Shown one piece after another: positions 25,622 through 38,229 of a DNA stretch of 64,000 nt (positions are counted from its first letter, which is position 1; every line of letters starts with the position of its first letter). Below the pieces are notes generated by a model. That model ran no database searches, was not told where the DNA came from, and saw only the letters and a list, made by a program, of their open reading frames with translations. The position numbers and the translations under genes were made by a program. Origin of the DNA: Haliclona indistincta (lineage: Eukaryota; Porifera; Demospongiae; Haplosclerida; Chalinidae); assembly GCA_964017065.1 (NCBI GenBank), contig OZ024789.1, forward strand, positions 7,382,191 to 7,446,190. Direction: 5' to 3'.

Positions 25622-28600
25622 ATGGCGACTCTTGAGTATGAGTCATTACAGTCAGGTGTGTTTGTCTAGATACCAATTGTTAGTTAGTTTAATTCTTATA
25701 ATACTCTTCACAGTGAACAGCAGATACGAACCTAATTCTCGTGTTAGACACAAAACCATTCGTGTTGGTAGTAATGTGTACATGTGGGCTGGGAGGGTGG
25801 ACGGTATGCCAAAAGTACACGACAGTCAAGAAAAAAGACGGTTTATATCCTGTGTGGAGGTGTTCCACTCTGAGAGAGGAGACTGGACACGTCAGCCAAC
25901 AAGTGGAGTTCCTCCACTGGGAGTGAGTGGATACGGCTGTACTGCAGTGGGTGATGCACTCCACTTCTTTGGTGGATGGTGTAACCATGGTGACTGTTGT
26001 CATAACAGTATTTACTCATTGAGCACATCGACCCTTCATTGGGTGGAGTTATCACCCACCACATTAGGGGGTGGGGCACCTATAAGAAAGAGTGATTGTG
26101 GTACAGTAGCATTTAAGGATGGAGAGGAGGACATTTTGTATATAGTAGCAGGGCACGGTCCTACTCCTTTGCAACGTCAGCCTGGAGCACAGTATAAAGA
26201 TGCTGTTACTAGTGATCATGTCAGATGCAATGAGCAGCACATGTTCTCACTGAGTACAAGTGAGTGATACTCTATACATGTCAGTGTTAGCTATTGGGTA
26301 TAGTGATAGTGATGCATATTAACTGGGAAATAAGCATGCTCTCCTGCCTTGTGTACATATGACTTTGTGTGCATATAAAATACACGTACGGTAGGCATGG
26401 AATAACCTATACTTAAGTAATGTCTCTGAGTGGTATTTTGTGCACAGAATAAGATATAATACCACTCACTATCCTTTGCAGGACAGTGGATCTCACCAAA
26501 CATTACTGGACAGCCTCCTTCTCCATGTTCTCATTTCTCTCTTACTCCAGTGGGTGAAAGGAGAGCAGTACTGTTTGGTGGTTGGAAAGAATCAAGAGAC
26601 ATCAGTGATGACCTGTTGATAGTTGAGCTGAGTAGAGATACTGTGGTGAGTGTTCAGCCTCTTACCCAACCTAATTCTGTTGGAAATTAGGTAACAAGTG
26701 ACAATGCATGCGCCAAACTTTCACACGAAATGTGCTGAAGACGCCCATATTGGGTGGATACAATTATTTATATTACGTCACTGCATGCTAATTCATCTTG
26801 GTATTCTGGCCTTATTTTGGCAATTAGAAAGCTTGAAGGCTAACTACAATACTATTGTCACACTTAACTTGTACAAACTCAACCCAGCTAGTTTCTTGTG
26901 GCAACCCTAGTGCTCCTATGTATGCAAGAACATAGATATCATTCTACTAGTGGCTGACGATGATAAATCATAATAAAAACAGTGCTGTTATCAGTTGCAG
27001 ACAGTCCATGTACATTACTGTTCTTGCATTCATATAGCATGGATGTAACAGTATACTTTTCCCAAATATTCATGAAAATTTGGCACATGCGCTAGTCAAT
27101 AGGCTATATATTTTTTAAAGCAAGTTTACACAATAGTGCAGGACAATGACCAAATAGCCAGATAAGCATGCATATAAACATGCTATACTATGGGCTGGTT
27201 TACATGGCTATGTGATACTCACACGCAATTTATTTTCAGATGCTTCATGGTTGTATGCTCCTGATGATTAGTTTTGACCTATTATATATCGAGGATACAG
27301 ACCCAATCCGGCCATGAGGATACAGACCCAATCCGGCCATTTTTCTGGGTTTTTATACGATGAACCTACACATCAAAGAATTGACGTGTAATTATTTAAT
27401 AGCCCTGGATGAGTCTGCTCTTAATTTTTTACCAGCACTGGACAAGGATCAACAAACCTATCAACCGCTCAGTGGAATGGCCTGAGAAGAGGTGTTATCA
27501 TGCCATCACATGTGTGAGTGGTCCACTACTAGTGATAATGGGGGGATTCACTGGTCGGAGCACTATCAGTGACTGTTGGATTGGTGGCTTCACTACAAAA
27601 CTATGGAAGGTATATTTATCTTAGACTATACTTTCAATGTTGGTTTGTACTTTATTTCAGTTGTCCCTCCCTGATTCTGTGACTGGACGTTATTTCCACT
27701 CACTTTCTGCTCTTCAACTATCTCCACACAGTGTGTTACTGGTAATGTTTGGTGGACGGAGATCACGTGGTACTGCTAAACTTTCCCACACTATTGTCAT
27801 TGAATTAAGTGAGCACTATGAATGTATTGTCCATGCAGTACAGCAGCTATAGTGACAGACACTGGGCAGTGGTAAAGGTGTACTGCAGACATAACAGCTC
27901 CTCTTTCCCATGCAGTCCTTCGGGAAGATGATGGGCAGTGGATGGTGGGCAAGATATTAGAGGGAGCAGCCTTGGAAGACAAGAGAGCATACCAGCAGAT
28001 GTACCGGGAGATGATACAATACAATGGTCAGTTCAAATTTATGCCAAAATGTCATACATGACAAAGTACACGTCACGTATTGCTTGTTGTGTTAGTTGTA
28101 TGACTTGTATCGATAATGCTTTAATTTTTAACTCACAGTCTAGATAGGATTCAGAATGCCTCAGCTTTAGTCTGTCTGATGTGAATAATACCATCTAAAT
28201 GTGCTCGTACTTACGTGTTGTTCTTGCATAGGTCTACAAGCATTCTTAGTTGTATCGCAAACGAACCACGTAGTCTATTTAAAACAGCCCTAGCTGCTAA
28301 ACTAGAGGGAATTTCTCTCCAGTACATAGTGCACTCTGTTAGCTGTCGTTTGGTATCAAGATTGCACACGTGCTCCTGGTAGAAGTGCTTGCACTTTTCA
28401 GGAAAGCATTATAGGAAGACTTAATTCATTAGTTTCACAGTAATTCACACTTCTTTTTTGATCATAACTGCCTGGAGCTTGGTCAATCATCATTCCAGGA
28501 CTTTATTTGAATAAATTCATTTGACATTTTACAACAGCAATAAGTTTCAATATGTAGCTGTGTGTGTTGTAAAGCAATAATTAACATAAACATCATTTTT

Positions 28601-31600
28601 ACAGTTGCCAAGGCCTCACTAGGAGTAACAGTCACCATGAATATCACTAACATTGGTACCCAGGGCTATCCCGGCACAGGAAAAACTTCAATTCTTGACC
28701 TCGCCATGGGGAAAGAGCCAGCCCCTCAAAGGAACAGTACCGACTGTATCGATCCACCCTCTCGCTACATGCTGATCAATAGTGAAGCTGATTCCAGTGC
28801 AACACAAGTGGAGTGGGAGAACGTCACTACAGACAAGATGTTTGAAATGGTTTGTGGAGCAGTGAAGAAGACCATTGAAGAAATTCCATTGGACAAGGCT
28901 CTGGTCCATTCAGACAAGCCTGCAGTAGCAGCACTACCAGTAGCAATAGACACTAGTTCACTTGCTGCAAACGACACTGCTGCAGAGTATGACCCAACTC
29001 CTGTTGGCAATGAACTGGACCCTCCTACACCACCACCACCAGCTGGCAGTGATCCTAATCAGATACCAGCAGCATATGAGTCTTTTTTTGATGCTCCAAT
29101 GGCTCACGTTGGCTTTACTTGGTTTCCTGATCTGCTCAAAGAACTGTACAGCAGCAGAAGTTCTGGTGTAATCTTCAACTCCCACTGGATGATGGTGACT
29201 GATTGTGGTGGCCAACCACCATTTCTGGATGCAGCCGCTCTTTTTCTTCGAAATAGTTGTCTTCAAATTTTTCCTCTCAAACTCAACGAGCCCTTGAGCA
29301 AAATAGCAGAGTTTTCTTATTTCTTTAGTGGCAAGTCTGCCAACTGTGAGCAATTTGATGTAATGTTGAGCAATCAACAGATAATGGAGACTCTAGCCAA
29401 GTCTACAGCTTCTATTCAGCCGCCATACACACCGTCAGCAACTGAGTGTCCAAAGGGAGCTAAATTCACAATCGTGGGCACATTTGAAGACAAGGCACAC
29501 CATTGCAGTGAAACAGTAGCAAAGAAAGAGACGATTCTCAAACAAGTCCTCGAACCGTACAAAGCATTCCGAGTGCAGCTGGGTAGCAAGGTGATCCTGC
29601 CTATCAATTCCATTGCCATGGACACCGAGACCAAGAAGGAACGGACAGAGTCAGTGAGAAAACTTAGATGTTTATTGAAAAAAGCAGATGTGACAATGAA
29701 AGTAGAGGTAAAGCTGCGCTGGTTTGGTTTTTTTCTGAGCATGCTGACTATAGCTGAGAGGGATGGTAAAGCCATACTCACACTTAGTGAGTGCTATAGA
29801 CTCGGAGACTCTCTTGGGATGGACAAATCAGAAACCATGAAAGCAATCCAGTTTTTCCACGATATCGGCCTCATCATGCATTTCGATACTCCGAAGCTCA
29901 GAGACTCTGTCATCATCAACACCAAACCAGTGCTCAACAAGCTCTCTCGACTAATCACTCTCTCGTTTCTGGACGAAGATTTCCTAGCCGAGCACTATGA
30001 CGACATTGTCCTTCCTGACGGAGCTAAGGAACTACTCCAGCACCACGGGCGCTTCACCCGATCTACACTAGAGTCATGTGTTGAGTTCTCTGAGTCCATT
30101 TCATCGCAATTCTTTGTGGACATTCTAGAACACGTAAAGATAGTGGCTGCGATTGACCAAACATCAGAATATTTTATGCCTTGCGCTCTACCCTATGCTA
30201 CTGAAATGCCTGACTCCTCCCACCCATGGGTGATTAGACTGAGAGTAAGACGAGGGGTCGACAAAGAGTATGTTCCTATCCCAGTGGGTTATCTACCAGC
30301 CATTCTAGTCTTCCTTCTTACAATCTTTCCTAGGCCTAAATGCTTTTCATTAAATAGATACCAGCGACAATATCGAAATGTTGTCACGTTAGATTATGAA
30401 CCTGGAGGAGTGGTCTGTTTAGTGGAGCGTCATCTTCAACTAGAAGTATACTATTCTTGCTGTAAACAACTTCAGCAGGAATGTGCAATTATCCGAAGTC
30501 AAGTTTTAGAGTCGATACGTTTGACAGAAGAAAAGCTCCACATCAGAGAAGGTGCCATCACCAAGGTGGACTCTTTCCTATGCTCCTGTGGCGAGGGCAG
30601 CAGGGCCCAGCACATCTGTGCCTACAACCCTGATACACAGATTGTGGAATGTGAGGAGACAAGAGAAGTGTTTGGATTAGAAGCTCAGCATCAGCTCTGG
30701 CTAGGTATGTTGTTGTTAGCACTTGAGCACAATCATGTCTCTGATGATACATGTCTTGATGTAGGAGCAGCATTGGAGACTACAGCTCTCTCTATGATTC
30801 ATTGCAGTCATCAGTTACCACCGGCAGCAAAAGGTGAATTGTAATATTCAACTTAACCTAGAAGCTAGCTTGACTAGTGACTATGCGGTAAACAAGATCG
30901 TTGCCTCGTGACACTGAATTGTAGTGACCCTAATATGCATGGTGTGGTTAGCTGCATGTTAATGACACCATGAATGAGTACTACTACACTATTTATTTTA
31001 GTGGTGAATTATTCATGGAGTTATATAGTTGTGGATCATTTCAAGCTTAGAACTGCTTCCTTGCTGTGCCAAAGGCTATGGCAGGTATCTTTACTAATGT
31101 TTCTCTTAGTCAGTGAGTCATAAAGCTGATTTCATTGTGGGATGGGGTTAGTAGACGCTTCAGAGTCTCCTGGTTACGAGCTTGGTGTTATACATTATAT
31201 AGTCGTCATCGTGTTTGATACCACGAGTGACACAGGAAATATTTTTTACGCTGAAGTGCATGTGTCACTTGCAGTAATCTTATATGCCCTTTAGGTCCCA
31301 TACCCACTCTGTTGAAACTCAAGACAATGAAAGGAGCTGATGGAAAACCTCTGAAGATAGTTCAAAAGATTGCTGCTCATGACTACAGAACATTCGGTAT
31401 GTGTCTCCTACAAGATGAGAATGGAGAAGAGGTGGTTCTGCTCAAGAAGAACCATATCCACGATGGTGCTGAGAGTGTCACAGAGGCCATCCTCCAGAAA
31501 TGGCTGACAAGTGATGCACCTACTCGTACATATCAACACTTGATAGAGTGTCTCAGACAGTCTGAACTGGGTGCACTTGCTGAGCTCATTGCAAAGCAAC

Positions 31601-31617
31601 TCACTGACGACAGTTAA
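25622..31617 (+). CDS. Kelch-repeat / Roc-like GTPase / COR-like / death-domain protein
   Basis: Eight exons (25622-25655, 25714-26259, 26482-26645, 27436-27609, 27661-27808, 27916-28026, 28605-30833, 31295-31617) keep one frame for 1242 residues. Residues 15 to about 365 have kelch-type blades (VLFGGWKE..., LVIMGGFTG..., LLVMFGGRR...). A P-loop GYPGTGKTS at 413-421, DCGGQ at 592-596 and a VGTFED block near 683-688 fit a divergent Roc-type GTPase. About 760-980 resembles the COR/winged-helix region that follows Roc. Residues 1136-1242 look like a death domain (LLQDENGEEVVLLKKNH...ILQKWL...YQHLIECLRQ). The protein is probably a cytosolic GTP-regulated sensor or scaffold, by analogy with ROCO proteins. 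A stop soon after exon 6 would give a kelch-only product if intron 6 were retained. Confidence 0.82.
27291..27340. repeat. Two exact 25 bp tandem copies in an intron
   Basis: Unit GAGGATACAGACCCAATCCG, GCCAT is repeated exactly at 27291-27315 and 27316-27340, in the 790-base intron 3 of the kelch gene. Confidence 0.9.
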
Positions 31618-33028
31618 ACAAAGTACGTTCTATGCTACTAACATAGTAATGGGTCACATTATTTATGACTACGCACATGTTGAGCTCTTCCCCAGTCAAA
31701 CACACAGTACAATAGTGTGTATACTATTGCTGTTGCACTATTACTGGTACAATAACTGCTTGTTGACCACAACAGGATTGATCCTTTTTCTTTCTTTCAG
31801 TTGCTGAAGCTGCTTCACATTGTGACCATGTGACTAAATACCAGTGATGGTGTTATAATTATGAATTTGTAAAGTGTTGTTGTAAAAGTCTGACAGTTTA
31901 TCAAGTTTTAAATTTATGAAATTTACGAGGAGATGCGCAAAGCTTGCCCACGCAATATGCAATATCGAGCCTCGCCCACAAAGACTGCTTGCAGGACTGG
32001 ATTCGTTCCCCCGGTCCAATCCACAGTGACACTGGGATTCTGCACATCTAGTGGGCTGCCATAGTGTCCCTGGTGAGAAGGCGTACTAGTGAGAGACCAG
32101 CTGATCGACCCAGCATGAGGCAGCTACTAGGTAGGCCTCCTCTTAGCTCAGTGTTATTGTGCTCTCACTATAGCCTCCATATCAGAACAGTGACCTATAC
32201 AAGTCATGAACAGAATAGTATAGCTCAACAGTATAGTGTAGATGAACTCTAGTGCTGTGCATACTAATGTCTTTTCCATGTGTGTTACTTGTATACTATG
32301 AAGCATTAGAGTACCTCTGTAACTTAGGCTCTGTTATATCTAGCAATGAGTCACCTAACACAGGTTTAACATTGTGCTATTCTTGTAGTTCGTGTACCAT
32401 GTCTTGCCTATAACAATAATTATTTTTTTAGCAATATTAATTGGACATGTATACAAAATTGGTCCTTTGCATTATACACTCTTTCTGGAGCAGAGGTATG
32501 TAGTAGGCGTTTGAATTTTTGTAGGAATTCGAGTTAATAGGACAGCTAGGATTAATTTATAGGTAGATGCTAGCAAGCAAGGTCATGTACCGTTGATTAG
32601 GAAATTTTTGACGTTAGAATAAATTATTTCGTTGTCCATCCTTGTGACGAAGATTTAACAGACAATGTACATTTGTACTGATTATACGTGCAGCTAGCAA
32701 TGAAATTTAAACCACTCGGAAATTTAACAAATGAAAATTTTTATAGGCGAAAATTTCCCGGTAAGTGTACAATGCATAGTCTGTATTGAATGTGCAGTAA
32801 AGAAATATGTATTCGTAGTCTCGTAACATCTGAATTCAACCGATTAGCAGATTTGTCCATGTATAACAAGTGTGTAATGATATCATAGTACATGAACTAA
32901 CAACACAAAGTGAAATCTTTTTAAGTAATATAATATTATTTCAGGTGAATGAGCATAATATCACGGATGAGACATAAAAATAAAGTCACATTGCTGATTA
33001 AAACCTATTTAGCATAATTATTCATTCC
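31618..33028. other. Gene-free stretch between the kelch and GPCR genes
   Basis: No complete gene seen. A frame at 32064-32160 reads RRTSERPADRPSMRQLL, which resembles the last subdomain of a protein kinase (DRPSM). It has no continuing exons, so it may be a relic. The two neighbouring genes are convergent, so this stretch holds both 3' untranslated regions. Confidence 0.5.
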
Positions 33029-36000
33029 TTACAGGTCCTCTTCATCTTCTTCAATTATTATGTTATTACAATTGCACTTTGTCAATTTGGCTTTCAATTC
33101 TTCATTCTTTGTTTCCAGTTCAGCAACTTTTTGTTTTAAATCATAATGTTTCTCATCAGCAAATCCCAACACTGCCCGAGATAGCTAATGCATAGTAATT
33201 ATAATTATATATCTAGTTTCAAACATTTTTACCTTTCTTTCCAAGTTGATGATACTTTTGCGAGAGTTTGTAAATGCAGTACCATTGCTTGAATTTTGGA
33301 ACACTTTCTCTCCATTTGGATCTTTGTACAAGTTCACCATCTGTACATATGAGAATAATTAATGTAGTCATGTCAACAGAATTCTTCTAGGGGGAATTTT
33401 TCATGTGTTTAACGATTGAGGGTATACCCTAGAAATTTAAGCCCTCTGAGAGTGATTTTGAGCCTTTCAAGGCTGCACCAAAGCAGCACAAATTAACTTG
33501 CTGACATAATTATGGTTCTTGGGGGACAACTGGAGCTAGGGGATATCCCCCCTTACCAGACGCTGTATCATGAAATCGTGCAACATCGCATACTTACCTT
33601 TGGAACAAATGCCAGTGCAAGGAATATTGTGGTTGCTAGCAACACAACAATATTTGCTAGAGCAGTTTCAGTGTTAAGGAGTCCATTTAGTGTGAATTTC
33701 GACAGGATGATTACAATGACACACAAACTAGATGAGTAGATCATGGCAGCTATCCATTTAGCATCATTGAGAATCTTGACTTTAACTTTACGTGTCTGGA
33801 AGGCCAACACTATTCCAACAATCTGCAATAATGAAGCATATTATAGAGTTAAAGATTATTAATTTTATCTGCAATGTATAGCATGAAGCGTATCGTAGAG
33901 TTAAAACTTATTATTCAAACCTGCAGAAGCAGCAAGTAGACTAACACCACTATTTGGAAAATCTTTTGTGAAAATTCGAGTCCCCCGCAAGAGTAGACAC
34001 AGTATAATACAATAGTGTCTTGCTCCTGTATGATAAACATGTATCAGTCATTGTGCTTATCAATATTGACCAACATTGATGGTTTGTCCCCTCTCTCCAT
34101 CAGGAACTCTGGTTGGATCAGGCCTAATTTCAGACACAGAATGTTCAATAGCAATTAGCATAATGGTAACAGCAACAATTGAAAAGGCAATTATTACAAG
34201 ATACCAGTCCTTCAACACCTAAAAAAATGCAAAAAATATTTATAATTCCTGTTCAATTGTCAGTTACGTACCTTTTTTCCCATTGAAGGATTACGAAATA
34301 TGTAGTACACTCGAAATATTTTTGTCAGCACTGCACTGAATGCTACAGTGTAGCCAACAGCAAAGAGCACATAACCAGCCTGCAGAGAGTTATTAGATAT
34401 GATAGCATGATCTATAAACCTACGTCAACATACATAACATTTAATTCCATTGATAACTTCAGTAAAGCCCGGCAGTGTGTAAGCTATGACAGAGAGATAC
34501 AGCATTATGGCTCCTACCACTGTGAAATAGTTCAGTAAAGGGCTTGTTAGTTTGACAATTCTAAGTGTGAGAGAGAAACATGTCACAGTGATCACAGTAA
34601 ATCATGTTACACACTTTCTTTTCCTGAAAGCAACATTGAACAATAGACAACCTATTGCAAAAATGATTCCAGCGATTGCAAACAAGTCTAAAATCACTGT
34701 AATTGCAACGTGGACTCCATTGAAAATCTTTATTGGTGTTCCATCACTTGGGATGCCATCTGAATACAGCAATTTGTAATAAAGACTGATAATAATAATA
34801 TTCTGTTATACATACCCGGCCATACGCTAGAACTGTTTTCTTCATTGACATAAACAAATGTGTTGTTTTCACGAGCACGGATGATACCGAAACTCACTCT
34901 TGATAGGTTGCTGGAATTGACATTGTCTCTACGATACTGCTGAATAAAAACATCATTTTGTATACGAGTTCCATTTTCATCAAATTGCACATGACCCTGC
35001 ATGTCATTAAGATCATGTAAAATTATAGATAAGTATGCTTGCTTACAGAAACACCTTCAAACTCCATACTGTTCAAACTTCTGTTGAGGAGACATTCAAT
35101 TCTGTCATTGTAGAATGTGTAGTTCTCTAATGGAATGTTCTCAGTCACTCTTGAGTTAGTACAGTAACCAACATCACCGGAACACAACGACCTAGAGGCA
35201 TTGTCCATTGCTAGCGCTAGAGCCCAAACCGCATCAAAGGCACAGGCTGCTTCGAACTGAAATGACAAATCTGGATAGTCCTTAAGTTTTTCTCTGTAAT
35301 TCAAATCAAATTCATCCACTGACTGTATTGAAAAAGTAAAACATAATAATTATTATATTCACGCATAACTGAATTCATCGTGCATGCTCACCCAACCACT
35401 AGCTGTGGGAATTGAATTATTCCTTGCAAGAGGAAACTGGTGCACATCAATCATTCCTTGTAACATTTCCATCATTTCGGTATCAGAACAGTTAATACGA
35501 GATTGAGACACGCTTTCACTCCACCATCCAGTCTGGTACCATCCGTGTGTTATAAACACATAGTTTTTGGTGGTAATACCTAATCTGTAAAACTGTATAA
35601 AAGACAGCAGTTAATTCTATACAGTTCGCATAAAGTACAAGTGCATGTATCATAGATATGTAGTATAGCTAGTGTCTTGCCTTGCAGATGATCACACGAG
35701 CCTTTGCTTCAAATGTATTGATGAAAATGACATGAGGATCATCAGTCTCTCTGTCAGTCTGAAAAATATTCGCCAAAAAATTATAATAAAACAAGAGCTT
35801 ATGAATAAGAGCCTTGATACTCATGCTCTTATACTCTTTCCTAGTAAGAGCCTGGGTACGAGGCTAATGATTCTGAGGAGCATGCAGCACAACAATTATG
35901 ATAATATAAATTCTGTTGCTAGGCTAGTTTTAAATAAGAACAAACATTATGATATTTGTGTCCACTACTATTAAAATTGGAATCATACGCACCTCACAAA

Positions 36001-37456
36001 TATATCTACTTCTGAGATGAGCTTACCACAATTCGTTCAACTATTTGTTCAACAGCATAATCGTTCTCTTCAATAATAAAACTGAAAGATTCAGGACTGA
36101 CATCAACACCTCTTGCTGCTAGTATATTTTTGAGCAGCCTGTCATTCTAAATAAGAAAGCAAATTTAAAATAAAAAGTATGGATTTATGTTTATAGCTGA
36201 AATTGAAACAGTGAATTGTGCAGCCAACAATACTGTAGACATAATAATTTTTTATTTGCAACAAAAATTTCGTGGTTTTGTCCAGATGGTCAAATTTTAA
36301 ATTTCATCATCATACTAACTGCACAAGTTAGGGAAATTCACAAAATTATGCATAATTTCTGATTCAGAGTAGGCTTTGACTTACAAGCTGCTCAATTTCT
36401 CAGAATTTGCATTATAAGGCTACTATGCCTAAATTTAGCCAAGGAAGCCTGATTAATAAACTTACCTCATTTCAGATCAGGAAACAAGTTAAATAATTTA
36501 ATCTTTAATTTCTATTGATGTAATAAATACAATATCATGTGCTTCATGCTTACCGATGAAAACGTGATTGCATTTTCAGTAATTATAAGCAATTTCTTCC
36601 ATTTGTAGTAGTCAATGAAAGATATTAGTGTGGGGACAAAATTTGCGTCAGATGGATAAGTACGATAATATGATTTGAAGAGTTCCCTGTCACTGAGCGA
36701 AGGAGCAGCAGCAACATATCCCATCTGTCAATGTAAGTTTAGAATAATAATAATTATAGAGTAATTGATACATAATCACATCTTTGAAGTGTGTGCAGGA
36801 AGGAATAAAGGACTGAGTTTGTTATTTGACGCACAAAAGGCATTATAGCACAAAGGATTGTTACACATAACTTCATGCAGCCTCCAACAATATATTACAT
36901 GCTTAGTATGTGGCTCAATTATCCATAGTTTTGCTTCTTCAGGTTCGGAATGTTTTGCAAGTAGCCGCTATTGTGTACAATTGGTTAACATACCATTGGT
37001 AGTCTCCAGTTATTGTTAAGTTCAGCGACTGGTTCTGTTGCTACAGCACATCCCATGCCTAGTATAGCTAGAGGATAGGGAGGGACTGATTGCACCATGT
37101 TGAAAAATGCATCCAGTGAAGTGCTCCTGTCACACTGAAGAAACAGATCACAGTAAAATAATATTCGTAGATCTGGCGTTCTCACCAACCTTGGTATCAA
37201 TTGGCTTTGTACAGTTCAGCTTGTAGTTTTGCAAAATCGAGGAGTCATTATTTATTCGTTCTATAGCTAGATCCACTGCAGGTATTGTACCTGACGACAC
37301 GAAGCTGCCGCTGAATGTTGTCATGAACGCAAAGTAAAGGGTTTTCCGCATGTCTCCATCTTTAAAATCACAAGAAATATTCCAGTCCCCAGTGGCTGTC
37401 ACGGGCTTGTAACCAGCAACAAGCAAGAGAACCACGAGATAAGCAAGCGACATCAT
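33029..37456 (-). CDS. Class C G-protein-coupled receptor, GABA-B-like
   Basis: Sixteen minus-strand exons: 37190-37456, 36994-37134, 36554-36724, 36027-36146, 35681-35758, 35392-35592, 35047-35322, 34816-34996, 34615-34759, 34434-34560, 34272-34379, 34071-34218, 33921-34024, 33598-33822, 33233-33340, 33029-33184. They close exactly to 851 residues. A signal peptide (SLAYLVVLLLVAG) precedes a Venus-flytrap ligand-binding domain to about residue 465 (PAVDLAIERINN, FEAACAFDAVWALALAM). Seven transmembrane helices follow at about 485-760 with no cysteine-rich linker, which is the GABA-B layout. A C-terminal coiled coil (DLKQKVAELETKNEELKAKL) ends the protein; GABA-B subunits dimerise through such a helix. 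The ligand is unknown. One intron (after exon 5) uses a GC donor. Confidence 0.92.
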
Positions 37457-38229
37457 TACTTTTTGCTAGACTGATACGCCCTAGTTAGCCGCAGCGCGGT
37501 TAACCGCGGGAACGCTAATAAAATATAAAATATTATTATTCATGACTATAATAAATATTATAAGATTCACAACATTCTTGGTGCATAAGGTGATTTAATG
37601 AATAACAAACCATCATTCACGTACGACTCCCGCACGCATACACCATGCGTCCCTTGTCCATCGATCAAGGAGGGGCTCGTTTGTAGTGATTTGAGCATTG
37701 AGGTCTACAGACAATACTGCAGTTTGCAAGTTGGTTTATGCTTGATTATCCAGGCCTGGAGGCGAGGCTAATGCTTGATTATCCAGGCCTGGAGCGAGGC
37801 TAATGCTTGATTATCCAGGCCTGGAGCGAGGTTAATGCTTGACTATCCAGGCCTGGAGGCGAGGCTAATGCTTGACGTGGTTAGTAGCCACACTTGATAA
37901 TATCGGAAGCTGTTATCACAGGCTAACCACACATTCAACTATCCATGACAACCAACTTGCTAACTGCAGTAGCAACAGCACTGACATCAAGCGTTGCAAG
38001 GCATCTTTGGTTCTAATAGAGAACATGGATAATGACATCATGAACACATAACATGATTCAAGCTTGTATCACAATCGAATCTTTCACATTTGGAGAAACG
38101 AGGTCACACTGTAATCATGACAACACTTATTTTGTGTAAAGATAAGAAAAATAATACTCATCAATATACCATGCATAGATAGACTCAACTGCAATAATTT
38201 TATGATAATGTGTACTAGTTTAGCTGTGT
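37457..38229. other. Gene-free stretch 5' of the GPCR gene
   Basis: Promoter side of the GPCR gene and 3' side of the SUV39H gene. It contains a four-copy 32-33 bp tandem repeat (37738-37867) and otherwise no recognised feature. Confidence 0.6.
37738..37867. repeat. 32-33 bp tandem repeat, four copies
   Basis: Unit ATGCTTGATTATCCAGGCCT, GGAGGCGAGGCTA occurs four times head to tail with few changes. The end of the unit (CCTGG..CGAGGCTAA) resembles the arms of the hairpin at 21957-22005, so it may have grown from such an element. Confidence 0.9.

Noticed and set aside
27809..27915. Kelch-gene exon around 27853-27870
   Set aside because: The reading frame fails there; exon 5 joins 27916 directly with conserved phase.
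32064..32252. Protein kinase gene (DRPSM motif)
   Set aside because: Only one short exon-like segment, with no catalytic motifs around it.
37738..37867. CRISPR-like direct repeats
   Set aside because: The copies are head to tail with no spacers, and the genome is eukaryotic.
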